Source: Candidatus Aminicenantota bacterium (lineage in GTDB: Bacteria > Acidobacteriota > Aminicenantia > JAMOAD01). Taken from it: 8,690 nucleotides of DNA. Position 1 is the first letter of the stretch. The number at the start of each line of letters is the position of its first letter. Where the stretch lies: positions 1 through 8,690 of the forward strand of contig JALXDT010000022.1 of NCBI GenBank assembly GCA_027070475.1. Direction: 5' to 3'. The notes under the pieces are model-generated. The model made no database searches, was not told the origin of the DNA, and saw nothing but the letters and a program-made list of their open reading frames with translations. Positions 1 to 6,903 of this stretch are shown piece by piece. The translations under genes were made by a program, and so were the position numbers.

Positions 1-295
1 GATTTATAAGAAAAAGATTTTTATGAAGAAACTTTGAGCTTATCTCTTTTAACATATCTTTTGTCCTTTGAGATTTTGCCTGAATTTCTATTTTTTTTAC
101 TTCAAAATCAGGAGAAGTTGTAAGATATTTAATGATTTTATAACTTAACAAGAGGGAAAGAGAGAAGATAAGAATTAAAAGAATAGTTTTTAATATATTT
201 CTTGCAGTATGTTTTCTCTTTTTTAAAACCTTTTCACCATTATTAACTCTTTTGTATACTCCTTTGGCTGAATATACATAGGTATATCTACTCAT
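1..295 (-). CDS. ftsQ: Cell division protein FtsQ, N-terminal part (runs off left edge)
   Basis: An open frame starts with ATG at 295 and stays open to base 1, giving 98 residues with no stop; the 3' end lies outside the window. FtsQ is a bitopic inner-membrane divisome protein that links FtsL/FtsB to other division proteins. The visible part has the FtsQ plan: a Lys/Arg-rich cytoplasmic N-terminus (residues 1-33), one hydrophobic helix (about 34-52), then the start of a POTRA-like domain, with SPDFEVKKIEIQ at 61-72 and KNLFLIN at 92-98, which resembles the usual 'F.V..I.V.G ... G.NLF.id' pattern. The start codon overlaps the murC stop as ATGA, and a strong Shine-Dalgarno (AGGAGG, 5-nt spacer) supports this start. 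Position directly after murC is the usual ftsQ position. The call combines weak sequence motifs with strong context; other POTRA proteins are unlikely here. Confidence 0.85.
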   Translation of the reverse strand, partial: MSRYTYVYSAKGVYKRVNNGEKVLKKRKHTARNILKTILLILIFSLSLLLSYKIIKYLTTSPDFEVKKIEIQAKSQRTKDMLKEISSKFLHKNLFLIN

Positions 296-1659
296 TTTAC
301 CCTCCTGATAAATTCCGGGATAAGGTTTCTAATATCCCCTGCTCCCTGAAAAATTATTAAATCTCCAGTTTTTTTTATCTGGATTAATTTATCCACAATA
401 TCCTCTCTTTTCTTAACAAAAATAATATTATCAAATCCCTGATTCTTAAATTCCCTGAACAAAAGCTTAGAGTTAATACCTTTTATTGGATCTTCTCCTG
501 CAGAATAAATTTCCGTAAGAATGATAAGATCAGCTTTTTTAAAGGCTTCAGGAAAACTCTTTAAAAGTATTTTTGTCCTTGAATACCTGTGAGGCTGAAA
601 GACTACAATTAATCTATCTCTCTTTTTCAAACTTGCTATATCCAGATTTGCTTTAATCTCCGTAGGATGATGCCCATAATCTTCTACAACAGTAATATCA
701 TTTTCATATTTCACATCATATCTTCTACCGACTCCTTCAAATTCTTCAAGAGCTTTTTTTATTGTAGTAAAAGGTATTTTAAGATAACATGCAGCAGTTG
801 TAGCAGCAAGGGCATTCATAATATTGTGTTTCCCAGCAACCTTTAAATTTATTGTTCCCTGTTCCTCTCCATTATAGAAAACTTTAAAAGAAGAGGCTTC
901 TTTATTTATTATTTCTCCTCTTATATTAGAATGTTCAGAAAAACCAAAGGTTTTAACAATCCTTTTTATATCCTTAATAATGCTTTTTGAGACTTTATCA
1001 TCTGAAGAAAGAACTGAAATCCCGTAAAAAGGAACAGAGTTTGCAAATTTTACGAATGCCTTCTTTAACTTTGTAAATGTTCCATAGTGATCAAGATGCT
1101 CTCTATCAATGTTGGTAATTATGCTAACTGCAGGAGAAAACTTTAAAAAAGTTCCATCACTTTCATCAGCTTCAACAACCATTAAATTCCCCTTTCCTAC
1201 TTTTGCTGATGTTCCGAAATTTTTAACAATTCCTCCTACAACAACCGTAGGTTGAAATTTTGACACTTCAAGTATCTGTCCTAACATTGATGTTGTCGTT
1301 GTTTTCCCATGTGATCCTGAAATTGCGATTCCAAACTTTAATCTCATTAGTTCTGAAAGCATCTCAGCCCTTCTTAAGATAAGTATTTTTTTCTCTTTTG
1401 CAGCAATAAGTTCAGGATTGTTTAACCTTATAGCAGATGAATAGACAACGACCTGTTCATCTCTAATATTTTCCTTTTTATGCCCCCTTAATACTTCAAT
1501 ACCAAGATTCTTTAAATACTTAACTGTTTCACTATTTAGGTTAATATCCGATCCTCTGACTCTATAACCCATATTATGTAAAATTTCAGCAATTCCACTC
1601 ATTCCGCTTCCACCAATACCTATCATAAAAACTCTATCAATCTCTCCGTATCTTTTCAT
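292..1659 (-). CDS. murC: UDP-N-acetylmuramate--L-alanine ligase MurC
   Basis: MurC joins L-alanine to UDP-MurNAc with ATP, the first peptide-forming step of cytoplasmic peptidoglycan synthesis. The 455-residue length is normal. The N-terminal UDP-binding domain has the MurC glycine motif GIGGSGMSG (14-22). The central ATPase domain has the P-loop GSHGKTTTT (115-123), EADESDG (163-169), TNIDREHLDHYG (182-193) and GKHNIMNALAA (276-286). The C-terminal domain has GVGRRYD (309-315), the MurC-specific DYGHHPTEI (327-335), FQPHRYSRT (354-362), YSAGEDP (385-391) and GAGDI (439-443). The DYGHHPTEI and FQPHRYSRT motifs separate it from MurD/E/F and from Mpl. ATG at 1659 overlaps the ftsW stop by 4 nt (ATGA); only a weak AAAGAG lies upstream, so reinitiation after ftsW is likely. 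It ends 4 nt into ftsQ. No key residue appears to be missing. The usual upstream neighbour murG is absent. Confidence 0.98.
   Translation of the reverse strand: MKRYGEIDRVFMIGIGGSGMSGIAEILHNMGYRVRGSDINLNSETVKYLKNLGIEVLRGHKKENIRDEQVVVYSSAIRLNNPELIAAKEKKILILRRAEMLSELMRLKFGIAISGSHGKTTTTSMLGQILEVSKFQPTVVVGGIVKNFGTSAKVGKGNLMVVEADESDGTFLKFSPAVSIITNIDREHLDHYGTFTKLKKAFVKFANSVPFYGISVLSSDDKVSKSIIKDIKRIVKTFGFSEHSNIRGEIINKEASSFKVFYNGEEQGTINLKVAGKHNIMNALAATTAACYLKIPFTTIKKALEEFEGVGRRYDVKYENDITVVEDYGHHPTEIKANLDIASLKKRDRLIVVFQPHRYSRTKILLKSFPEAFKKADLIILTEIYSAGEDPIKGINSKLLFREFKNQGFDNIIFVKKREDIVDKLIQIKKTGDLIIFQGAGDIRNLIPEFIRRVK
301..306 (-). promoter_or_regulatory. Shine-Dalgarno of ftsQ
   Basis: AGGAGG on the minus strand, five bases before the ATG at 295. 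It lies inside the 3' end of murC. It is one of the best ribosome binding sites in the window and fixes the ftsQ start. Confidence 0.7.
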
Positions 1660-2750
1660 TTACTCTTTCCCGATCCTATTTTTATCAAAATACTAACTGC
1701 GAAAATAAGCACTACAAGAGATGAGCCTCCATAACTTAAAAATGGTAGAGGAATCCCTTTGGGAGGAAAAATTCCTATTACAACTGAAATATTTATTAAT
1801 GTTTGAATGACAATCCAGAAGGTTATCCCGGAAGCAATCAAATAGTTTTGAATATTCTTCGTTTTTAGAGAAATTTTAATTCCCTGTATGGCAAAGTAAA
1901 TAAACAAAAGGACAATAAAAAATGTCATAATAAAACCGCCTTCTTCTCCAATTACTGAGAATATAAAATCTGTATGAGCATAGGGAAGATAATAAAGTTT
2001 TTGTGTTGAATCTGCAAGACCAACCCCACTAATTCCTCCCGAACCAAGTGCAATTAATGATTGAATTATTTGAAAACCTCTTCCCAGTGGATCTGACTCA
2101 TAATCAAAGAGAGTCACTATCCTTTTTAATGCATAGTTATAAAAATACAGGGCAATAGCACCAAACATAAGAAACACTGTTCCCATACTTAAAAGATATT
2201 TAATTCCAACTCCACCAAGGTAGAAAATTATCCCACTCAATATGATTATCATAGCGGCTGTTCCGAAATCAGGCTGTTTTATTATTAAAATTACTATTAA
2301 TCCCACTATAATCAATGGAACAACAATACCATAGATACCTTTGTTTATCTGCTCTCTTTTCCTTGAGAAAAAGTAAGAGAGATAAAGTATGATACTCAGT
2401 TTTGCAAGCTCTGAAGGTTGAAAAGAAAAGCTTCCGAATCTTATCCATCGCTGAGTATTATTTATTATAGGAGATGAAAATGTTAGAAACAGTAATATTA
2501 TTGTTAATATTAGAAGACTGTACACAAAAAGAGGGGCTTTGTAGAACTCTGTTTTTGAACGGATAACAAAATACATAATAGCAAATCCAACCAACAAATA
2601 AAAAAGATGTTTAGCGAAAAAATAGTGCGGTTTACCATAGAGCTCTGAAGAAAGAATCGCAGAAGCACTGAAGACAGCAATTGCTCCGATAATAGTTAAA
2701 AGGATAATGGGAACCATAAGTTTTTTATTTATTCCGGGAGGTTTAACCAT
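1656..2750 (-). CDS. ftsW: SEDS-family peptidoglycan glycosyltransferase FtsW
   Basis: FtsW is an integral membrane protein that polymerises lipid II into septal glycan strands in partnership with FtsI. The 364-residue protein is very hydrophobic, with about ten predicted membrane helices starting at residues 11-31 and 44-63. SEDS signatures are in order: QRWIRFGSFSFQPSELAK (100-117), KQPDFGTA (158-165), GRGFQIIQSLIALGSGG (223-239), then YLPYAHTDFIFSVIGEEGG (254-272), with Asp261 at the position of the proposed catalytic aspartate, and PPKGIPLPFLSYGGSS (329-344). ATG at 2750 overlaps the murD stop by 8 nt and is preceded by AAGGAG with a 7-nt spacer. Sequence alone does not cleanly separate FtsW from RodA or SpoVE; the position in a dcw cluster between murD and murC makes FtsW the clear choice. 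It normally precedes murG, but here it runs straight into murC. Confidence 0.95.
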   Translation of the reverse strand: MVKPPGINKKLMVPIILLTIIGAIAVFSASAILSSELYGKPHYFFAKHLFYLLVGFAIMYFVIRSKTEFYKAPLFVYSLLILTIILLFLTFSSPIINNTQRWIRFGSFSFQPSELAKLSIILYLSYFFSRKREQINKGIYGIVVPLIIVGLIVILIIKQPDFGTAAMIIILSGIIFYLGGVGIKYLLSMGTVFLMFGAIALYFYNYALKRIVTLFDYESDPLGRGFQIIQSLIALGSGGISGVGLADSTQKLYYLPYAHTDFIFSVIGEEGGFIMTFFIVLLFIYFAIQGIKISLKTKNIQNYLIASGITFWIVIQTLINISVVIGIFPPKGIPLPFLSYGGSSLVVLIFAVSILIKIGSGKSK

Positions 2751-4080
2751 TTTCTATCTCCTTTTTTAGCATTTTAACTAAATTTTTAAAATCTCTTCCC
2801 CTCTCCTCAAAGTTTTTATACATATCAAAGCTCGCACAGGCAGGAGAGAGAAGAACAAGATCTCCCTTTTCCGCTAAACTGTATGATGTTCTAACTGCCT
2901 CCTCCATAGTATTAACTTCAATGAACTCAATGTCTTTATCCAATTGCTTTTTAATCTTCTCTCTGGCAGCACCTATTAAGATTAATTTTTTCACTTTTGA
3001 TTTTATAAGGTCATTTAACACGGTAAAATCTCCCCCTTTATCCTTTCCGCCTAAAATAAGTATTATTGGAGAATCAAAGCTTATCAATGCTTTGTAAGTT
3101 GCATCAATATTTGTAGCCTTTGAATCATTAATAAATTTCACACCGTTTATTTCTCCACACAATTCTGTTCTATGTTCAAGCCCTTTAAAGGTTTTTATCC
3201 CTTTTTTAATCTCAGAATTTTTTAGGCCTACAATCTTCATAACCCCCACAACAGCCATAGTATTTTCTATATTATGAATTCCCAGAAGGGGAATATCAGA
3301 AAAATTTAAGACCTCTTCATCTTTGTAAATAATTTTATTGTTTTTTGTATAGATATCAACATTCTCCTTCTCTATTGAATACAAAACCTTTGTTGCTTTT
3401 ATCGTATTCAAATTATTTTTTATATATTCATTCTCTATGTTTAGAACTGCAAAATCCGTATTTTGCTGATTTTTAAATATATTAAACTTTGCAATAGCAT
3501 AATCCTCAAAATTACTGTATCTGTCCAGGTGGTCAGGCGTTATATTCAGCAATACAGAAATAAATGGTTTGAATTTTTTTATTTTCTCAAGTTGAAAACT
3601 TGAAAGTTCAACAACAAAATATTCGGAGTTCTCTTCCGCAAATTTTATCAAAGGGATTCCGATATTGCCTCCTATCGTTGCTTCCACTCCAGACTCTTTT
3701 AAAATATGATAAATCATTGAAGTAACCGTTGATTTCCCATTTGAACCAGTAATCCCGATTATCTTACTCTCAATAAAATAGGAAGCAAACTCTATCTCCG
3801 AAATAATATCTTTTCCTTTTTCTTCCAGTTCTAAAACAAAGGAGCTTTTTGAAGGAACTCCCGGAGAAATCACTATAAGATCACAGTCCTTTAAAAACTC
3901 AAAACTATTTTTCCCAATTTCATATTCATACCCTTTTTCAATTAACTCTTTTTCCAATTCTCTCGAAGATGACAGCTCTGAGACCTTTACCTTTCCGCCT
4001 CTTTTTTGAACAAACTCTGCCACAGCTTTTCCGGTTCTTGAATACCCTATAATACCAACTATTTTATTTTTCAATTCCAT
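2743..4080 (-). CDS. murD: UDP-N-acetylmuramoyl-L-alanine--D-glutamate ligase MurD
   Basis: MurD adds D-glutamate to UDP-MurNAc-L-Ala using ATP, the second Mur ligase step. The 445-residue length is typical. The N-terminal Rossmann-like domain has IGYSRTGKA (11-19) and ISPGVP (71-76). The central domain has the P-loop GITGSNGKST (109-118), VELSSFQLE (157-165) and LNITPDHLDRY (178-188), with Lys198 at the position of the carbamylated lysine. The C-terminal domain has LEHRTE (301-306), NDSKATN (318-324), GGKDKG (344-349) and the MurD-specific stretch LSPACASFDMYKNFEERG (411-428). That stretch and NDSKATN exclude the other ligases. ATG at 4080 lies 17 nt inside the 3' end of murF and has AGAGG six bases upstream. 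It is followed directly by ftsW with an 8-nt overlap. In most clusters mraY lies between murF and this gene; here it does not. Confidence 0.98.
   Translation of the reverse strand: MELKNKIVGIIGYSRTGKAVAEFVQKRGGKVKVSELSSSRELEKELIEKGYEYEIGKNSFEFLKDCDLIVISPGVPSKSSFVLELEEKGKDIISEIEFASYFIESKIIGITGSNGKSTVTSMIYHILKESGVEATIGGNIGIPLIKFAEENSEYFVVELSSFQLEKIKKFKPFISVLLNITPDHLDRYSNFEDYAIAKFNIFKNQQNTDFAVLNIENEYIKNNLNTIKATKVLYSIEKENVDIYTKNNKIIYKDEEVLNFSDIPLLGIHNIENTMAVVGVMKIVGLKNSEIKKGIKTFKGLEHRTELCGEINGVKFINDSKATNIDATYKALISFDSPIILILGGKDKGGDFTVLNDLIKSKVKKLILIGAAREKIKKQLDKDIEFIEVNTMEEAVRTSYSLAEKGDLVLLSPACASFDMYKNFEERGRDFKNLVKMLKKEIENG
2758..2763 (-). promoter_or_regulatory. Shine-Dalgarno of ftsW
   Basis: AAGGAG on the minus strand, seven bases before the ATG at 2750, within the last codons of murD. 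It supports the chosen ftsW start, which otherwise rests on an 8-nt overlap. Confidence 0.65.
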
Positions 4081-5449
4081 CTTTTACCTCTTCAATCAAT
4101 TTATAGAGATTAGTTCCATGGGAGCCCTTAATTAGGATTGATACATCCTCTTTCAGCAAGGAGAAAAATCTTTCCCTAAACTCTTTGTAAGAATCATAAA
4201 AGAATACTCTTTCACTCCACTCCTTTTTCTCTCTTAAAATTTGGTATGGATAAATCATATCTCCCTGAACAAAGTAGATCTTATCCACTTTATCCTTTAA
4301 TTCTTCAAAATATGAGGCTACCTCTTTATGTATCTGAACACTTTTTTCTCCCAATTCCAAAATTTCTCCTACAATAATAATTTTCTTTCCTTTAATAAGT
4401 TTAAAATCATTAAGAATGAGTTTTAATGCGTCGGGGTTTGAATTATAACTATCATCCAAAATTAAAGAATTATTTATTTTAATTATCTCTCCTCTGTGGA
4501 TATAAGGTTTTAGGAGCTTCACTCTTTCCATTATTTTCTTAGATTTCAAGCCCAATGCTTTAGCAAGTGAGATTGCAGCTATAAGGTTTTCTATATGGGT
4601 TGAGAGAAATATATTTGATTGGAAAATTTCACGTTCCTTCCCATCTGTAAAAGCCAATCTTGTACCATTCAAAAGATCCCTTTTGATTATATTAAATCTG
4701 AAATCTGCCTCCTCTGACATTCCAAAGAATATTTTTTCTCGATATTTATCTCCTATCTTTTTTGTAAACTCATTGTCAAAATTTAAAAGAATTTTTCCAT
4801 CTTTTTTAAGACCAGCAAATATTTCTTCCTTTGCTCTGATTACACCCTCCACAGTTCCCAGTTTTTCTAAATGAGTCCTTAATATATTTAATATCGCAGC
4901 TATATCGGGTTTTATCATTAGAGAATTCTTTTCAATTTCTCCAAATCTGTTTGTCCCTAATTCAAAGACAGCTACCTCTGTCTCTTCCTCAAATTTTTCC
5001 AGTATCCCGAGAGGAACTCCAATATCACTGTTAAAATTCTTAGGGGTTTTAAAAGTTTTATAGAAACCCTCTAAAATAAAGGCTAAAAATTCCTTTGTCG
5101 TTGTTTTACCAGCACTGCCGGTTAAAGCTATCACTTTTGCCGAAGACTTTCTCAGAATTTCTTTTGCAACATTATACAAAAACTCATGAGTATCATCTAC
5201 AATTATCCCTGTAAATCCATTTTCTATTTGAATCTCTTTTTGACCAATATAGCCTTTTGCTCCTTTTTTTAGAGCTGATTCTATATAATTGTTACCATCA
5301 TTTTTATCTGTTTTAAAAGCAAAGAAAAGCTCTCCTCCCTTAATAAGCCTTGAATCATAGGCAAAAGAGGAGAACTCATTTTCGCGACTCCCTATTATTT
5401 TTTTTACTCCCTTAATCCTTTTTAAAAAATCAACCGAGAGTTTTACCAT
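4064..5449 (-). CDS. murF: UDP-N-acetylmuramoyl-tripeptide--D-alanyl-D-alanine ligase MurF
   Basis: MurF adds the D-Ala-D-Ala dipeptide to UDP-MurNAc-tripeptide, the last cytoplasmic precursor step. The 461-residue length is normal. The N-terminal domain has AYDSRLIKGGELFFAF (30-45). The ATPase domain has GSAGKTTTKE (111-120), the MurF hallmark KNFNSDIGVPLGIL (137-150), FELGTNRFGEI (162-172), THLEKLGTVEGVIRAKEEIF (192-211) with Lys207 at the likely carbamyl-lysine site, and DDSYNSNPDAL (332-342). GEILELGEKS (361-370) and IKGSHGTNLYKLI (440-452) mark the C-terminal domain. Two usually conserved stretches are divergent: LSTHIENLIAA (282-292) in place of the 'G.HN..NALAA' type, and KGSH (441-444) in place of KGSR. 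The core catalytic motifs are intact, so it is probably functional. ATG at 5449 overlaps the murE stop by 7 nt with GAGGAGG upstream. The downstream gene is murD, not mraY. Confidence 0.96.
   Translation of the reverse strand: MVKLSVDFLKRIKGVKKIIGSRENEFSSFAYDSRLIKGGELFFAFKTDKNDGNNYIESALKKGAKGYIGQKEIQIENGFTGIIVDDTHEFLYNVAKEILRKSSAKVIALTGSAGKTTTKEFLAFILEGFYKTFKTPKNFNSDIGVPLGILEKFEEETEVAVFELGTNRFGEIEKNSLMIKPDIAAILNILRTHLEKLGTVEGVIRAKEEIFAGLKKDGKILLNFDNEFTKKIGDKYREKIFFGMSEEADFRFNIIKRDLLNGTRLAFTDGKEREIFQSNIFLSTHIENLIAAISLAKALGLKSKKIMERVKLLKPYIHRGEIIKINNSLILDDSYNSNPDALKLILNDFKLIKGKKIIIVGEILELGEKSVQIHKEVASYFEELKDKVDKIYFVQGDMIYPYQILREKKEWSERVFFYDSYKEFRERFFSLLKEDVSILIKGSHGTNLYKLIEEVKDGIEK
4087..4091 (-). 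promoter_or_regulatory. Shine-Dalgarno of murD
   Basis: AGAGG on the minus strand, within GAAGAGGT and six bases before the ATG at 4080, inside the murF coding sequence. It supports the murD start and the 17-nt overlap with murF. Confidence 0.55.
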
Positions 5450-6903
5450 TTCCCTTTAACCTCCTCAAGAGCTTTTTTAACCTCCTCAAAATCTGAAAAA
5501 TGAATAACTTTATTCCCTAATATCTGATAGTCCTCATGCCCTTTTCCGGCTATTAAAACAGCATCATTTTTGTTGGCCATTTCCACAGCCTTTCTTATTG
5601 CCTTTCTTCTATCGCTTTCCACCATATAATTATGATTTACTGCCCCTTTTACAATATCCTCAATTATTTTATCAGGGTCCTCTGTTCTCGGATTATCAGA
5701 TGTTATAATTGCAATATCTGACAGTTCTGTTGCAACCTTTCCCATCCTCGGTCTCTTTGTTTTATCTCTATCCCCACCTGCACCAAATACAGTTATAATT
5801 CTTTCAAAATTCAGGTCCTTCAAGGTAAGAATTGCTCTTCTCAAAGAATCATCAGAGTGGGAGTAATCTACATAAATATTTGTATATGGATTTTCCACAA
5901 AATCCAATCTTCCCGGGATTTTAATAAACGAAGAGGAAAAAGCCTCCTCTACTTTTTGGGAGGTAAACCCAAGATTTGATAAGATCCCTATGACAGGTAG
6001 AATATTATAAATATTCGTCTTCCCGATTAAATTTGTGCTTATATTAAAATTTTTATTGTTATAGTTTATTTCTATATTAGTTCCGCTTCTTTTAAGAGAA
6101 TAATCTACTACTTTAATTTTATTAAAAGGGGAGAAACCAAAGGAGACAGAGCAATCTTTTAAATCATTTAAAATTCTCTTCCCATATTCATCATCTCCAT
6201 TTACAAAGCAGAGCCCTCCCTCATCGCATATTTTTTTTATAAAACTTTTTTTAACTGAAAAATAGTTTTCCATGGTTTTATGATAATCAAGGTGATCTCC
6301 AGAAAGGTTGGTAAATACTCCATATTTGAATTTTAAAGAAGAAACTCTCTTTGTATCTATGGCATGGGAGGAAACCTCCAATATTGCTATTCTCACTCCA
6401 TCATTGTACATTTTTTTAAGGAGTTCAAAGATTGTGTGAGCCTGTGGAGTGGTAAGCTTTGCTTTTATTTTCTCGTTTTTCCACCTATAATTTATTGTAC
6501 CTATAACTCCTACGGAAATTAAAAGTTTTTTCAATATAGCCTCAAGAATAAATGCTACCGAGGTTTTCCCGTTTGTTCCTGTTATTCCAATAAGATTCAT
6601 CCTCTCATCAATATTCTTATAAAATTTTTTAACAAGAATGGAAAAGATCTCTCTTTCCCTCTCTGATATTAAGACGGGTATATCTTCTGTGTTTAAATCT
6701 TGATGGGTTAGAATTGCTGAAGCGCCCTTGGTTATTGCATCCTCTGCAAATTTGATACCATCCGTCTTAAGACCTTTAAAAGCTCCGAAAAGGCTCCCTT
6801 TTTTCACTTCTGCAGAATTATCTGTAAGGCCAGTAATCTCTACATCTTTAAAATTTTGAATTTTCAGATCCCTTATATCTTTAATTAACTCTGCTAATTT
6901 CAT
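5443..6903 (-). CDS. murE: UDP-N-acetylmuramoyl-L-alanyl-D-glutamate--meso-DAP ligase MurE
   Basis: MurE adds the third stem-peptide residue to UDP-MurNAc-L-Ala-D-Glu with ATP. I choose ATG at 6903 (486 residues, starting MKLAELIKDI), because MurE proteins normally begin this way; the frame extends to a TTG at 6942, but those 13 extra residues look unlike the family. Neither start has a clear Shine-Dalgarno, so coupling to ftsI is likely (23-nt overlap). Motifs: P-loop GITGTNGKTS (106-115), TTP (151-153), LEVSSHAIDTKRV (175-187), FTNLSGDHLDYH (197-208), Lys218 at the carbamyl-lysine site, GRLDFV (331-336), FGAGGDRDKTKRPRMG (373-388), TSDNPRTEDP (401-410) and AGKGHEDYQ (452-460). DNPR with Arg406, plus Gly453 and Glu457, match the meso-DAP-binding residues known in E. 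coli MurE, so mDAP rather than lysine is the inferred substrate. Variants: NSA (29-31) at the usual DSR position and DYSHSDDSL (346-354) for the common DYAHTPD type. Confidence 0.96.
   Translation of the reverse strand: MKLAELIKDIRDLKIQNFKDVEITGLTDNSAEVKKGSLFGAFKGLKTDGIKFAEDAITKGASAILTHQDLNTEDIPVLISEREREIFSILVKKFYKNIDERMNLIGITGTNGKTSVAFILEAILKKLLISVGVIGTINYRWKNEKIKAKLTTPQAHTIFELLKKMYNDGVRIAILEVSSHAIDTKRVSSLKFKYGVFTNLSGDHLDYHKTMENYFSVKKSFIKKICDEGGLCFVNGDDEYGKRILNDLKDCSVSFGFSPFNKIKVVDYSLKRSGTNIEINYNNKNFNISTNLIGKTNIYNILPVIGILSNLGFTSQKVEEAFSSSFIKIPGRLDFVENPYTNIYVDYSHSDDSLRRAILTLKDLNFERIITVFGAGGDRDKTKRPRMGKVATELSDIAIITSDNPRTEDPDKIIEDIVKGAVNHNYMVESDRRKAIRKAVEMANKNDAVLIAGKGHEDYQILGNKVIHFSDFEEVKKALEEVKGKW
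5460..5466 (-). promoter_or_regulatory. Shine-Dalgarno of murF
   Basis: GAGGAGG on the minus strand, ten bases before the ATG at 5449. A second purine patch, AAAGGGA, sits closer but leaves almost no spacer. Both lie in the last codons of murE. Confidence 0.55.

Noticed and set aside
1656..2750. RodA or SpoVE instead of FtsW
   Set aside because: All three share the SEDS motifs seen here, but placement between murD and murC in a dcw cluster with ftsI, ftsL and ftsQ points to FtsW.
4683..4874. 63-codon open frame on the plus strand
   Set aside because: It lies wholly inside murF on the opposite strand. Its translation has no family features, and its openness follows from the AT-rich codon use of murF.
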